From Acanthosepion lycidas (taxonomy: Eukaryota > Mollusca > Cephalopoda > Sepiida > Sepiidae), in the NCBI GenBank assembly GCA_963932145.1, contig OZ010586.1:73155087-73219086 (forward strand): DNA of 64,000 nt, in the 5' to 3' direction. Made by a program: the position numbers and the translations under genes. Positions 12,000 to 22,904 of this stretch are shown here, piece after piece (the stretch's first letter is position 1; every line of letters starts with the position of its first letter). Under the pieces are notes generated by a model that saw nothing but the letters and a program-made list of their open reading frames with translations, was not told the origin of the DNA and did not search any database.

Positions 12000-12540
12000 C
12001 TAATCCCTTAATTTACACACTCTCGTTAGGTAAGTCATGCGCTGCTTTCCTCTGTTACGGTTGACTTTAATATGTCTTGTGAGTGTTAAATTTTCCAAGC
12101 CTTCTTTCCTCATCATGTACCTTTGAAATGTCAACTGCTTCTTTCTGATACTACTTATAAGTATTCTTTTCGTTTCCATTTTCTCTAAAAAGTCGTCATT
12201 GCTCACATGTTTAGTCCATGGTATTCTCAGCTTCATTCTGTAGAACCACATTTATGTTACATCAAGTTTCCTCTGCATCTGTGATAAGATTGTCCAGCAT
12301 TCATTACCATATAGGAATACCGATATTACATAAGAGTTAAGTAGTCTTTTTTTTATGATTTTCACATTCCCAATACGTTGCTCACGCATTTTGGAGTGTC
12401 TCTTTTGCTAATGATCGTGCATTCTGACTTCTCACATTTAATAGTCGTTTCTTGCTTTCATTTTCACTTTGTTTAAGAGGTCATTCAGTCTCCTTTCTTA
12501 GACTGACATCAACCCAGTATCATATACATATACTGTTAAA
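12000..12540 (-). mobile_element. LINE-B C-terminal fragment
   Basis: An 83-aa minus-strand frame (12000-12251) reads MWFYRMKLRIPWTKHVSNDD, then LEKMETKRILISSIRKKQL and MRKEGLENLTL. This is the clearest example here of the conserved C-terminal region of LINE-B. Upstream bases to about 12540 match the RT-to-C-terminal linker seen at 14.1-14.4 and 34.5-34.7 kb. Confidence 0.75.
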
Positions 12541-12667
12541 GTTATTTTCGCCATTAATAAATAAATATCGGTCTTCTACTCCTCTTAGAATCGATTTCCT
12601 GCTCAAATGAAATAAATCCGACAAAGAAACGCATCATTATCATACACCGATCTCTCTTTTTATTATT

Positions 12668-13240
12668 TTTTCATAATTTCATATCAAGTAAGGCAATAAA
12701 GCTACTAAGATGAAAATAATTACTGAGAGTGAAAGAAACTGAGAAATCGTTATCGAGGAGAAAGGACAATAAAAGAATAGGATTCATGGAGACAGAAGGT
12801 GACGACTGACATTACATTTAAATTTTTAAAATTCAAAGTTGACAGAAAACAAGAAGTCGGAGGATAGTTCCACAGAGAAGAAGTGTGAGAAAAATATTAG
12901 AACAGAAGAAAATGAGATCTAACTTCCAATCTAGTACTGAGTTTAAATTCATAAAGTCGGCGTACCAAAGAGGAGAACTCATTACGTGAATATTTTTAGA
13001 ATAGGTAAAAGGAAGCTATTTCACAACAGTGGGGAAATGATTGATGCCAGACCATGGCTTCTAACGTTGCAGATTCTTTTTTTTTTAGATTCTTCAAGAA
13101 TCTCTCAGTATATAGCAGAAACACCAGACCAGCAATATTCGATGCAAGAATTGTAAACAAATTCCGATGAGAAAATTGTCTAGAGCCAACTTTCCTTGCT
13201 GCAGACTTATTACTTGAATAATTAGCTCTGATTTGAAAGA
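12668..13240 (-). mobile_element. LINE-A 3' portion
   Basis: Minus-strand copy of LINE-A 3' sequence: the terminal AATAAAGCTACTAAGATG block, then the region encoding the closing RT-derived segment (family form NSFFSRTSRQWNSLPLTCFP at 37.7 kb) and upstream sequence with TCTCAGTATATAGCAG near 13100. The order of blocks matches 50.57-51.29 and 52.8-53.3 kb. Confidence 0.6.
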
Positions 13241-13244
13241 ATTA

Positions 13245-13950
13245 GGCCCTTAAACATTTTATTGCATACAATATGTTTGTTTTCAGGCTATTCTTTGTTA
13301 GTTGTCATCTTTTGCGGAGTACGTGTGCCATGTTGTTAGACAGAATCTTGTAAATATGACCGTTCTTCCGTTTAGCGTTTGATCATGAAGATAGATCGGC
13401 AAGTCTTCCTTCTTTCTTAAATATCTCGTGACTAAAATATGATTTTTTTTTTGTTTCTGCTGTATTTGAAGCAGTATAATCTCATAGATATTTTATAACT
13501 CGGCTCATAACGAGGTTTCGTTGTGTTCTTTGTATCCGTTAGCGTTTACCGATGTTGATTTGAGTCGGAAGAGTTATTATCAGAGGACGTCGAGAAAAAT
13601 ACGTTAGAATTTTGATCGAGTTTGATGTCAAAGACTAACAGGAATGCAGTTATTTTCTTTCATTTGAAGGTTTTAGCACTGTGTTACAGATAAAACGTCC
13701 GTGTGATGCGATCAAGATGAATAGGAATAATCACATTCAGTCTTTCTGTATTTTTACCAATGTGAATCGAATGAGATTAGTCTTAAATATAATAATAATG
13801 ATCAACATCATCATAATAATGATCAACATAATAATAATAATAATAAAAGTTAACATAATAATGAAAATATAATTAAAATAATAATAATTGCAAGAAACTG
13901 GTATAAACATCACCCAGACGCGGTTACAGAGTTCTGACCTGTAACAATTT
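13245..13950. other. No gene; (ATA)n-rich tract at 13787-13885
   Basis: Unique-looking AT-rich sequence ending in an imperfect ATA/ATC trinucleotide tract. The 63-aa plus-strand frame here ends in an isoleucine/methionine run from the repeat and is not a gene. Confidence 0.5.
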
Positions 13951-13954
13951 TATG

Positions 13955-14110
13955 GGACATTATTTACATTATTCGGACTATTGTACTCATTCGGACTATA
14001 TGTCGCCATATTTATTACAACGTTTCGGTCGTTGTACGCTCCGGCCTTTTTCAGGTGGTTGGAATGTCGAACTGAACCCTTTATTTCGCTCACTGGTGTA
14101 GACTTCAAGT
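13955..14110 (-). mobile_element. Penelope-like terminal fragment
   Basis: Contains TTCGGACTA, TGTCGCCATATTTATTACAA and ACGTTTCGGTCGTTGTACGC, followed by GGAATGTCGAACTGAACCCT. The order matches the termini at 18953 and 27.7 kb. Read on the minus strand it holds the hammerhead-like core. It abuts LINE-B directly on its right. Confidence 0.75.
14018..14075 (-). ncRNA. Hammerhead-like ribozyme core in Penelope terminus
   Basis: The minus strand reads CCTGAAAAAGGCC, a loop, then ACGACCGAAACG. This is the CUGANGA-stem II-GAAAC order with one change in the first box. Penelope-like elements are known to carry hammerhead ribozyme motifs in their terminal regions. Confidence 0.6.
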
Positions 14111-14111
14111 A

Positions 14112-14760
14112 TATTTTACATCTTTGAGGAAATTGTCCAGTATTCACTGCCATATAGAATGACGGATATTACATAACAGTTCAGCAGTCTTTTCTTTGTT
14201 TCTAACGATTCTGACTTTTTCTTAATAATTTACTTATTGGAAGTCATCATTTTTCGCGAACCCAATATGCCTTCGGATTTCGGTCTTGAACTTTCTCTGT
14301 TAAAACATTTCCCATATATTGAAATTATTGTACTTGATTTTGGTATGCTCAATTTATAATTTGCATGATGGGCGGTTCCTTTTGCTAACAACCATGCATT
14401 CTGCCTTCCTGTAATCGAGTTTCAATCTTTTCTTCTTGCTTTCCTTTACTACATTCTGCAAGATTTCTTGGAGATTCCTTTCTGATATCAACATTGTGTC
14501 ACCAATTTATGTTGTTAAGGTTGTGGCCGCCACTAACGAATCCTGAAAGAACTTGAAATTCTCTCAGAATCGCTTCACTGTATAATTTGAATAAGTTCTG
14601 CGAGAAGGTACATCCTTGTTTTACTGCTCTTTTTATTTTTGTATACTTGCTGAACTCATTTTCTAACTGAATGCAGGCGGTTTGCTGACAGTATAGGTCT
14701 TGGATTATTCTAATATGATTCTTAACTATGTCAAGGTTACCTAGCAGTTCCAACAGTTCT
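14112..14760 (-). mobile_element. LINE-B reverse transcriptase fragment
   Basis: An 84-aa minus-strand frame (14499-14753) contains KRAVKQGCTFSQNLFKLYSE followed by FVSGGHNLNN, the RT palm region (family form VRQGC-F-SP-LFNLYSE, then a YADD-type catalytic box). The catalytic box itself lies just beyond the open frame and is not intact. Downstream bases to 14112 encode the linker and end near AELLCNIRHSIWQ. Confidence 0.75.
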
Positions 14761-14764
14761 AGGT

Positions 14765-15090
14765 GATGTACTAGAGAAAGTAATTATACTCAACTTTTCT
14801 TTAAGCCACAATCCACATTTCATGGAACCATGCTTTTTGCTTTTTATAACAGGGGATATATTGCACCTTTTTCCATACAAATTTCCCAGACAAAACAGAA
14901 AAGAGTCAGATATTTTTTGGAACAATAGAATAAGTCATTTTCCCCGCATCTTTGACAATGAATTGAATACGAATGTTCGACTCTAGGTCTGGAGTGATCT
15001 TAAGAGCAAAAATACGTTCGAAGCATCGAACATTATTGAGAGTGGAACCATTCATTTTAATAAGTCTACACGCAAAATATCAGGAAAAAT
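14765..15090. other. No feature recognised
   Basis: A stretch near 14780-14830 (AAAGTAATTATACTCAACTT) recurs diverged at 15277-15330, suggesting an old local duplication or a dispersed repeat around the MITE. No coding frame. Confidence 0.35.
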
Positions 15091-15094
15091 GATA

Positions 15095-15206
15095 TTAGGT
15101 TGGTGAACAAATAATGACGTAATAATGTCGTTTTTTGACGTTAAAAATACGTCAAAAAACGACATTATTACGTCATTATTACGTCATTATTTTTGCACCA
15201 ACCTAA
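15095..15206. mobile_element. MADE1-like palindromic mariner MITE (copy 1)
   Basis: Near-perfect palindrome ending in TTAGGTTGGTG and, inverted, TTGCACCAACCTAA, flanked by TA on both sides. Inner core ACGTCAAAAAACGACATTAT. This copy has one extra ACGTCATTATT unit in the right arm and a short indel in the left end. No coding capacity. Confidence 0.9.
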
Positions 15207-15344
15207 TAATATCATGTAAAAGACAAATATATGCACATACAAGCCTTTCTGTTCAGAAGACGGTCTTTATCGGGGAAAGTAATTATGCTCAACTACTCTT
15301 CTAGACATAATCCAGCTTTCCGATACATACATAAGCACTTTCAG

Positions 15345-15475
15345 GTGCTGCAATGCTTAGAAAGTTTGTCTTGCTAGAACAATTACGATTGAGTAGTGAG
15401 TTCGATCCTCATTGGGTGCCACAGAGTTTCGACCTTGTGCCAAACCTAAGTTACGCTTAGAAAATTAGCATAAAT
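15345..15475 (+). mobile_element. tRNA-type SINE fragment
   Basis: TTAGAAAGTTTGTCTTGCTA, then GTGAGTTCGATCCTCATTGGG: a B-box-like GAGTTCGATCC preceded by tRNA-like sequence, shared almost word for word with 46840-46950. The A-box end is replaced by unrelated sequence. The tail includes CCTAAGTTACGCTTAGAAAA, also present in the second copy. No acceptor-stem pairing, so not a tRNA gene. Confidence 0.65.
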
Positions 15476-15493
15476 ATACACAGACACACACAC

Positions 15494-15499
<6 letters not shown>

Positions 15500-15548
<49 letters not shown>

Positions 15549-15786
15549 CTTCAAAAATTATAATATAAACATGTTATGACATTACTATAAAAATAGCGTT
15601 TTTGTATCAACACTTACAGTGTTTTATCAAGTGATGATTCTTGAATAAATAATATTTGCTCTGCTCTGCACACTTTTAAGAACAGTATTTTTGGTTATTG
15701 GAATTTATTCTATCTAAGACAATCCTATACTTGTATATATATATAAGATGACCTGAAGATTGCGTTTAAGCATAAAAGAGAATACA

Positions 15787-15857
<71 letters not shown>

Positions 15858-15896
15858 GTATATCGATCTATCTTTCTATTTACCTATCGATCTATC

Positions 15897-15952
<56 letters not shown>
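15500..15952. repeat. (TA)n and (TATC)n microsatellites with a hammerhead-like motif
   Basis: (TA)n at 15503-15543, (TATC)n/(TA)n at 15789-15851, and (TATC)n/(TA)n at 15890-15952. Between them, 15753-15778 reads CTGAAGA, a TTGC/GCA stem, then AAAAG: a degenerate hammerhead-like core on the plus strand. The open frames rich in YIYI or YLSI are repeat translations. Confidence 0.85.
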
Positions 15953-15957
<5 letters not shown>

Positions 15958-16104
15958 GATAACATAAAGAACAAATAGGAAACATTTATCAATCTAACGT
16001 TTCACTTGTATTGGCGCTTTCATAAAAGTGAACCTTTAGATTGATACACGTTTCTTATCTTTCTGTCGGCCTCCGATCCATGTTTGATCTGTGTTTGATC
16101 CCAA

Positions 16105-16172
16105 ATCACACACACACACACAGAGGCAAGCACAGACAAACACGCACACACTGATAGATAGATAGATCGATC

Positions 16173-16222
<50 letters not shown>
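16105..16222. repeat. (CA)n and (GATA)n microsatellites
   Basis: CA tract 16107-16122, then GATA repeats interrupted by GATC at about 16152-16222. Confidence 0.95.
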
Positions 16223-16223
<1 letters not shown>

Positions 16224-16556
16224 GGAAAATAAAGAAGAATAAAACAATGTAAATATTCTATATGTGGAATAGAAATGTTCAGTTTTTTCACCATGATAAT
16301 CTTATGGAAAAATGTTTTGGCTGGTCTTTGTTCAATTGTAAAAATTCAAAGTAATAAGTTGAAAGAGTGGAAATGACATCTCAAATAAAAGCAGAGAAAT
16401 GAATTCGATTTTAGAAATGAAAATAAAGAATTCAACTGAAATCATAGGAGTGGAAGCAAAATTGCGAAACGTAGGTGTGACTGATTGAACAATTACATAA
16501 AAATAGACGGAAGCGTAATTCTTTGTTCATTCACAACGATACACATACTGTACAGC

Positions 16557-16558
<2 letters not shown>

Positions 16559-16604
<46 letters not shown>

Positions 16605-16680
16605 AGAGAGAGAGAGAGAGAGTGAGAGAGAGAGGAAGGGAGGGAGGGAGAGATATAGGGATTGCTAGATGGATAGATAG
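16559..16680. repeat. (TA)n(GA)n microsatellite
   Basis: About 44 bp TA, about 40 bp GA-rich, and a short GATA remnant. Confidence 0.95.
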
Positions 16681-16744
16681 ACGTTTCGTTAAAGACGACT
16701 GACAATCATTTTATTTAATTTTTCTTGTGTTAGTACAAGTCTTT

Positions 16745-17540
16745 TCTTTTCTAGACACAAAGTGCGCCCAAACTGTCCAGGAGTTCTGGCATCCGTGCGC
16801 TTTCGGCTATTTTTTCAGCCATTATCAAGGACAATTTGTATTTTTTAATTTGAACTGAGTGTGTGTTTTTATGTAAGTTATAGGAATGTTTTATTTTCCA
16901 AACACGGTTATCAAATTGTGGCCGTATTCGTAGTTAATGCTACTGAGTGCTGCCTTTTCCTTTTTTATTATTAGGGCTTCCATTATTTTTAATCTTTTTT
17001 TTTTACAAGTGGATGAATATATTATACCTGTATTTTCTACTAGTGTTATGGAGCGGTTTCACATTGGAGGCTTGTATTTGTACTAAGTCGGTCCTAAAAT
17101 AGGTTCGACGTACAAAACGTTAGGAACTTGATATAATAGGTAATGACGCAGAGAAATCTAGTTGTGGTCGCTGATACTTTAGTATCCGACTAACGGTCGT
17201 CCGGCATCGACCGACTGACTGACCGACCCACTGAGCGGCTCACTTGTTACTCTTACTACTCCTACTTATTATAGGTAGGAGAATCTATTAACTATAGCGT
17301 AGGTGTGTTCCACTATAACAACTAGTAGGCTGTGAATGGAGTTTAATAGGCTTACCTCTGTGTTTATATGAGTCATAATTGATCTATGGTCGGGTAGTTG
17401 TAATGTGAGTCGTCTAGATAAGTATGTAGTCGTATGGCCAATATAATTATTTATGAGTTTGGTTTGATCAGGAACTCGGTTCCTTAAGGGCCATTTGAAC
17501 ACGTAAATAATATTGTTTACGAGTTCAAATGTCCCATATA
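16745..17540 (-). mobile_element. Penelope-like element, GIY-YIG end fragment
   Basis: The 77-aa minus-strand frame (17269-17502) has FKWPLRNRVPDQTKLINNYI followed by GHTTTYLSRRLTLQL. This is the Y-IG...L-RRLT-H pattern of the GIY-YIG nuclease in Penelope-like elements. Further along the minus strand (about 17040-16940) NTGIIYSSTCKKKRLKIMEA and IIKKEKAAL match the C-terminal part of that domain. The sequence is interrupted and lacks the RT. It appears to be a different subfamily from the 8-9.7 kb copy. Confidence 0.7.
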
Positions 17541-17554
17541 CAATAGCGTACTAC

Positions 17555-17842
17555 TGGATTGACATTTAAGTCCCATCTGTTTACTGCTGCAATCGCTACA
17601 TGGAACCGTCGCTTCTATCCCAATAGTTTCCTTTCTGGGAACTTCCTTACATTTATTTGTTTCCCTGATAACTACAATCTGAATGCAACTTCAATCGCTA
17701 TCTTCTGTTTTATTGAATCACATCCATCTTTTGTCCTTTCCTCAATCCTCCCTAATTTCAGTCTCCACTTTCACTTTCACTTCCTGTGTACTAGTGGCAT
17801 TCCTGCCTTTCTTGGGAGAAAAAGAAACATCTCGACTTTTAA
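17555..17842 (+). mobile_element. LINE-A 3' end
   Basis: The plus-strand translation contains RFYPNSFLSGN and FICFPDNYNLN, matching FYSNSFFSRTSRQWNSLPL and CFPDSYNL at 37.68-37.75 kb. The end TAGTGGCATTCCTGCCTTTC then GGGAGAAAAAGAAA is the LINE-A 3' terminus. A 102-aa frame covers most of it, but only as a chance survival. Confidence 0.7.
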
Positions 17843-17849
17843 TTTAATT

Positions 17850-18055
17850 CGATCTAGTCTCCTGTGACACACATAATCCAGCGCCGTTTCCATTGAGGGA
17901 AACATTCCTGGAACTCTTTTTTTGGCAATAGTGAGTAGCTGTCTAGTCCTATTGTCTTGGATTTCCTCGACGTCTCGAAATCTTGTTCTTTTCAAGTAGG
18001 ATTTGATTTTTGGAAAAAGGAGAAAAAAGTCACAAGAAGCGAGATCTTAGTAATA
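17850..18055 (-). mobile_element. Mariner-like transposase C-terminal fragment
   Basis: The minus strand reads SCDFFLLFPKIKSY followed, in the open frame, by LKRTRFRDVEEIQDNRTRQL. This is the end of the DDE domain and the C-terminal region of mariner-like transposases (family form CDFFLFPKLK...F-DVE-IQ). It abuts the LINE-A 3' end at 17842, and the last ~30 residues of the 72-aa frame run into LINE sequence. Confidence 0.65.
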
Positions 18056-18599
18056 TGGTAGTTATCGAACCTGGGGAATGTTTCTTAGACAAAAAATGTT
18101 GCACACACCATGGTCACTGATGAAACCTCCGTGGTGTGGCGAGACTACCACACTCTACACACTTTCCTTCCAAACAAAGGAAGTGAGCGAGAAAGTTATA
18201 TTATAGTTAGAGTTATAAAACATCTACATTCTGCGTACTTTAGCTTCGTTATCATAACAGCAGTCCCGATATATATATATATATATAAATATATATATAT
18301 GAGCTAGTTATTTAATCGAATATATCACAGGTAGAACGCATTTAATAAATACGTTTAAACCTTCATTAACACTAAATACTGACAGGAAGCAAATAATTAA
18401 ACTATTTTAAAGATGTGTCCCTTTATGCCGTAGGCTATTTATTATTGCTGACCAAAATAATTGTTTTCGTTATTATCTGAGAATTGACATGTATTCTTGA
18501 GAAACACAGAAGAATGGTTGCCATTTTACTTTTATTTGTCTCAAGGTTAGAATTTTCAGTCTACAGTATTATTTAATCCATAGCATGGGGCAGAGTTAA

Positions 18600-18700
18600 G
18601 AGGGAGTTTCATACCTTTCCCAAGGACATTTATGGGAAAATGAACCCAAGACACGAGCTAAAAATTGGAACATGGAACGCCGATTCCCTTTTTTTTTGTC
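18600..18700 (-). mobile_element. SINE-body fragment
   Basis: TTTCATACCTTTCCCAAGG is the reverse of the CCTTGGGAAAGGTA motif of the SINE at 33376-33660. The rest is diverged. Confidence 0.4.
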
Positions 18701-18952
18701 GATAACCGCTGCGTTATGGGCACTAATAACAGAAAAACGCGATCAACTCAATATTCCTGGCGCTACCAAAAAAATAAAGAAATTATTAAACCCCGTATTT
18801 TCTTATAAAATCTGAACAAATTTAAATACTGAGTCAGTATGTTGTGCACTAAAAATCAATCAAAAAGATATTGTTGGCGATCAATAAGTAAAGAAAGCGT
18901 TATTGAAATCAAGGGAAACTATATGTGTTGAAATAAATATACGAAAATCGGT

Positions 18953-19320
18953 TTCTGTCTATATTTCTCAGATGAGGTATTGTAATTATTTACAATATTT
19001 ACATTGTTCGGACTGTTGTCCTTATTTTTGCTGCCATATTCACGACGTTTCGGCTGTAGTACACTCCGGCCTTCTTAAGGTGATTGGAATTTCTAACGAA
19101 CCCTTTAATGCCTCTATCGATGTAGATTGTTCTATTTCCACATCCCATGCCTCAGTATCAGTTATTTCCCTTTAACTCAACTCTCTAAGTTATTATTCAC
19201 CTCCGTTGTAGCCAGGTATTTAACTCACAACTCGTTTGGTCAAATCATTGCATTACTTCAATCAACACGTTTTAAGTAACGCTTTCATCTACTGGGCCAT
19301 GTGTCCTCAATGATAAATAT
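18953..19320. mobile_element. Penelope-like terminal repeat (fullest copy)
   Basis: Begins TCTGTCTATATTTCTCAGAT-GAGGTATT, passes through TTCGGACTG, GCCATATTCACGACGTTTCG and GTAGATTGTTCTATTTCC, then CCCTTTAACTCAACTCTCTA, and ends near ACTGGGCCATGTGTCCTCAA. Pieces of it occur at 8137-8335, 9605-9700, 13955-14110 and 27655-28004. The 90-aa plus-strand frame is incidental. Confidence 0.75.
19035..19100 (-). ncRNA. Hammerhead-like ribozyme core in Penelope terminus
   Basis: The minus strand has CTTAAGA (one mismatch to CUGANGA), a GGC/GCC stem with a ~14-base loop, then exact GAAAC followed by GTC. It lies at the same place in the terminus as the cores at 14.0 and 27.8 kb. Confidence 0.6.
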
Positions 19321-19323
19321 CTA

Positions 19324-19385
<62 letters not shown>

Positions 19386-19682
19386 ATGTATGTATTCATG
19401 TATGAGAGAATATCACATATACATTTCTATATACACAATTTACATTATTCAGACTGACAATCGCTAAAGCATGAAACCCAGGGTCACAAACTCACATCTA
19501 TCCAACCAAATATGTTAACTCTATCTCTGATATTGAGCGCTTTCTAATAAGTACCGCGCATATAATATATAAATAATTATACATATATATATTTATTTAT
19601 ATTTATATACATACACTTTTCACACACACATATATATATATATATATATGATATGAATTACATATATATATATATATATGAT

Positions 19683-19713
<31 letters not shown>

Positions 19714-19725
19714 AACATATAAATT

Positions 19726-19790
<65 letters not shown>

Positions 19791-19941
19791 ATACCATACA
19801 TTTACATAATTAAAACAAAAAGAATATTATTGAAGTTTTATGAAGTCCTTTTAAAAGAGGAAATGTTTAACGTTTTGCGACTTTTCATTTATTGAACTTC
19901 CATTCTCTCGCAACCTACTTAAACCTACACAAGTCTATTCA

Positions 19942-19980
<39 letters not shown>

Positions 19981-20017
19981 GTATATGTCTATCTATCTAT
20001 CTATCTATCTATTTATC
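19320..20017. repeat. Cluster of (TATC)n and (TA)n microsatellites
   Basis: (TATC)n at 19320-19385, (CA)(TA)n with ATGATATGAATT-type interruptions at 19622-19788, (TATC)n at 19945-20015. At 19868-19900 the minus strand reads AAGTCGCAAAACGTTAAAC, a weak hammerhead-like remnant. Confidence 0.9.
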
Positions 20018-20019
20018 TA

Positions 20020-20880
20020 ATTTAATCTAATTGTTTGTATCTGTCTGTCCTGGTCGATTTACTGCTTTGTACTCAGTTTGACGGAACAATCTTACAAGCC
20101 CGTCGGCAAACGTTTATAAAACTATATAAACAAGCAGGTGTCAATTTGTGGAATTGTTGTGTCTATAAAGACTTCTCTTTTACTTGTAATGACATTTCAT
20201 GAACCCATCTGTGTTGCCGTCTGTATTTTCCATTGGCAGGCATTGGCCAAGAGGAGTCAGCGTCTCAGATCCCAGCTCGATTTATGAAGGCTTCAAACTC
20301 AATTTGCACAACCCATTTTATTTGACTTTCAATCCTTTCTTTCTTTTCTTTGACAAATACTCGTAATCTCTTATTATTTATTGTGAATGTATTTTTTATT
20401 TTAATGTTTCATCTGTTAAAAATCGTAAGCTTTTAGATGCAGAAAATATAAACCGTCCCGATGACTCATGGCTGAAATAGTCGTGTGTCTTTCCTCATAT
20501 AGTCTGATGCTAGATCTCAGTGTTTAAAAAATGAACGCTAATTTTCAAAGCATGTAAGGTCTCACTGGTAAATGGAAGCAAGACAATGTTTTGTATCATT
20601 GGCAATTTTAGAGAAAAATTCTTTCAGAATTAATGAATATTCTTAGCGCTCAACTATTTCAATCATTCAATTCATTGTCAATATTCTTGTTGATATTAAT
20701 AAGATATTCACTTATTCAATTTTCATATTCATTGTCAATATTCATATCATATTCAATTATTATAAATTCTGAAAGTATATTCTTAGCATTCAATTATTTA
20801 TTCAGACTAATATTCTCTTTCTTTTAAGATTTCCGCCATTTTTTCTTTTAGGCTTATGACAACAGCACTTTGAAACTCTA
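20020..20880. other. No feature recognised
   Basis: ATTC-rich imperfect repetition at 20640-20815 (CAATTATT/CAATTCATT...), giving a hydrophobic 64-aa frame of no significance. Otherwise unique-looking. Confidence 0.4.
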
Positions 20881-21119
20881 GTTTCCGTACGGTCATCAAA
20901 GTTAAGAAACGACGAGCCTTGTCAGTATCTGGATTAGTGACCACTGGAGAATACCAAATTTTGCCAGCTATGGATAATAGTTCAGGGTTGCTTCTTTTTC
21001 TTTAACAATCAAAGTTAAGCAACGACAAGCCTTGTCTGTACATGGATTAGTGACCACTGGAGAATACTAAGTTTTGTCAGGTATGGATAATAGTTCAGAA
21101 TTGCTTCTTTTTCTTTAAT
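20881..21119 (+). mobile_element. 5S rRNA-derived SINE, dimer
   Basis: Two head-to-tail units 113 bp apart (AAAGTTAAG at 20898 and 21011). Each carries AAGTTAAG-AACGACGAGCC, GGATTAGTGACCACTGGAGAATAC: the box A/IE and box C order of 5S rRNA (family form AAGCTAAGCAACGTCGGGCC ... GGATGGGTGACCGCCTGG). Both units end in TTCAGNNTTGCTTCTTTTTC. Divergence from 5S and loss of the 5' end show a retroposed or SINE3-type copy, not a working 5S gene. LINE-A sequence follows immediately. Confidence 0.7.
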
Positions 21120-21470
21120 CGTTTCACCCCTCCTCAAGCCAGGTGATGATGCCACTAATACGCAGAAGGTTACAGGGAGTGAAAGAGAATGAGAATGGGG
21201 AAGATCGAGGAAAGGACAAAAAGGAACATGTTTAAAGAAAACAGAAGATGTCGAGTGATGTTGCATTTAAATTTCCGAAGATTGGAAAGCAAGAAATCGG
21301 AAGGGAGTTCAACGGGTGGGAAGTGCGAAAAAGCAGCTGTTAGAGTAGAAATGGCGATAGCATCTAGCTAGTTCAGCAGCAAAACGGTGAGACCTAATTG
21401 CCAATCTGGTAGCACATTGTATTCATGCAGTCAGGGCAACAGGAGAAAAAAAAACTTATCAAAGCAATTG
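21120..21470 (-). mobile_element. LINE-A 3' portion
   Basis: The minus-strand 3' terminus (GGGGTGAAACGATTAAAG), the GATGCCACTAATACG block and upstream sequence up to TGAGACCTAATTGCCAATCT match 12.67-12.96 and 50.57-50.87 kb. Confidence 0.6.
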
Positions 21471-21529
21471 TTATGGAAATATTTGTAGAAAAAACAGATG
21501 GAGGCACGTCACGTCAGTGAGAAAGCAAC

Positions 21530-21630
21530 TCAGAGATCCCAGTTCCAATTCCAGTTGTGTTCTTGATATTCTCTTACACACAAATAACCTTGAGAAAGGT
21601 GTGCATTCACATTTTCCCCCTAGCTATAAG
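21530..21630 (+). mobile_element. SINE-body fragment
   Basis: GATCCCAGTTCCAATTCCAG, then CTTGAGAAAGGTGTGCATTC: same order as GAATTCCAGTCG ... CTTGGGAAAGGTAGGAATCC in the SINE at 33.4 kb, diverged. Confidence 0.4.
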
Positions 21631-21639
21631 TTTTTTGTG

Positions 21640-22430
21640 ACGTATGGTGGTTGTTAATAATTAAGTATAACTCAAGACTTCAATGTTAAGATAAAACAGT
21701 ATTTAATTACAACCGCAAATAAATATTGAACAAGAACAAAGAAGTAAAAGTCAACCAATGATAATTAATCATTACAGCGAATAGATTGTTAGTAACACGG
21801 CTCGGCTTAACGCCCGGTAAATCCTAAATCAAAACCTAAATCATTGACGTGCAATAGTGCACACTAATTCGACTGGATATTTCCACTCAATAGTCACACA
21901 ATAATCACTGCAGTCAGTAGCCTGACACCGCTATTTATACACTTGACGGAAAACATATACTCATAAGTCCAGATAGTCACGATTTGAACCTCAGTGTCGG
22001 TAGTTACTCATTTTCTTTCCTATATGACAAGGTTAAATAGTAAGACTTGTATCACTAATTCATTATTATCTCAAAAAAATATCTTCTACATTTAAATAAG
22101 CTGTAAAGTGTTGATAACCCGCAGAAAACGAATCAACCAATTAATTTTTCTCTTCGTATTTGTATATCGGATCTAGTAATCTTCATTGCATTATCGCTTT
22201 CATTAGCCAGATAGAATAATGACATGTCTTTATAAAGGCAGCTTCTAAAGGTCGAGACTGTATATTCACTGTGGGGTACAAGGCCTCAGCCTCATCCCGC
22301 TAAGTATCAATGCGTGACAAATAGGTTTTTACTGGGCGTGGCTGATAGCATTGCGCGCTACTAGTTTTCAATTCAGAGGTGTCAAACAATGTTAAATCTG
22401 ATGACTAGCAAAGACTTAAACATGGTGAGA
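21640..22430. other. No feature recognised
   Basis: No coding frame, tandem repeat or transposon signature seen. Confidence 0.4.
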
Positions 22431-22437
22431 AGCGAGG

Positions 22438-22520
22438 CTTTCGTACCTTTTCCCAAGGGCATCTGTCGAAAGTGAATCCAACAGCATTTGGACGCGGCAG
22501 GTCAATCCCATTATCCGAGC
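22438..22520 (-). mobile_element. SINE-body fragment
   Basis: CGTACCTTTTCCCAAGGGCA followed by AAAGTGAATCCAACAGCATT matches the reverse of the SINE body (CTTGGGAAAGGTA, then upstream ...GAATCCATTACATTCACTT). Short open frames across it are incidental. Confidence 0.45.
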
Positions 22521-22795
22521 TGATAACCGCAACGCTACGCGGACGTCCAGCTTGTAAAGGCAAAACTGGAATAATTGTGTCTGGACGAAAATACACGTTA
22601 GGAATCCATGGGTGTATACTGTGTTTTAATCTCACTCAAAGCAAAACAAACACGTTTTACAGAAAAAAAAAACATATTTCGGTTGTTCTTAATGTATAAA
22701 GAGACAGACAGAGCAGAGGCAGAGAGAGAGAGAGGTTATTAAAAAAAATTGTTCTGTACAGGGCCTGTCCTGTTTTGTAAATTCTTTTCAGATTG

Positions 22796-22904
22796 TTTCA
22801 GGTCTTCTAATGACGTTTCAGGTCTTCTAATGACGTAATAATGTCGTTTTTTGACGTACGTCAAAAAACGACATTATTACGTCATTATTTTTGCACCAAC
22901 CTAA
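22796..22904. mobile_element. MADE1-like MITE (copy 2), left end replaced
   Basis: The right half is complete to TTTTTGCACCAACCTAA with TA after it, and the central palindrome TTTTGACGTACGTCAAAA is perfect. The left terminal ~18 bp are missing. In their place is an exact 20-bp tandem duplication (22796-22815 and 22816-22835) whose unit ends in the MITE's own AATGACG. Confidence 0.85.

Noticed and set aside
20881-21119. Functional 5S rRNA gene pair
   Set aside because: The 5' ends are lost, several internal promoter positions differ and LINE sequence follows without a clean terminator.
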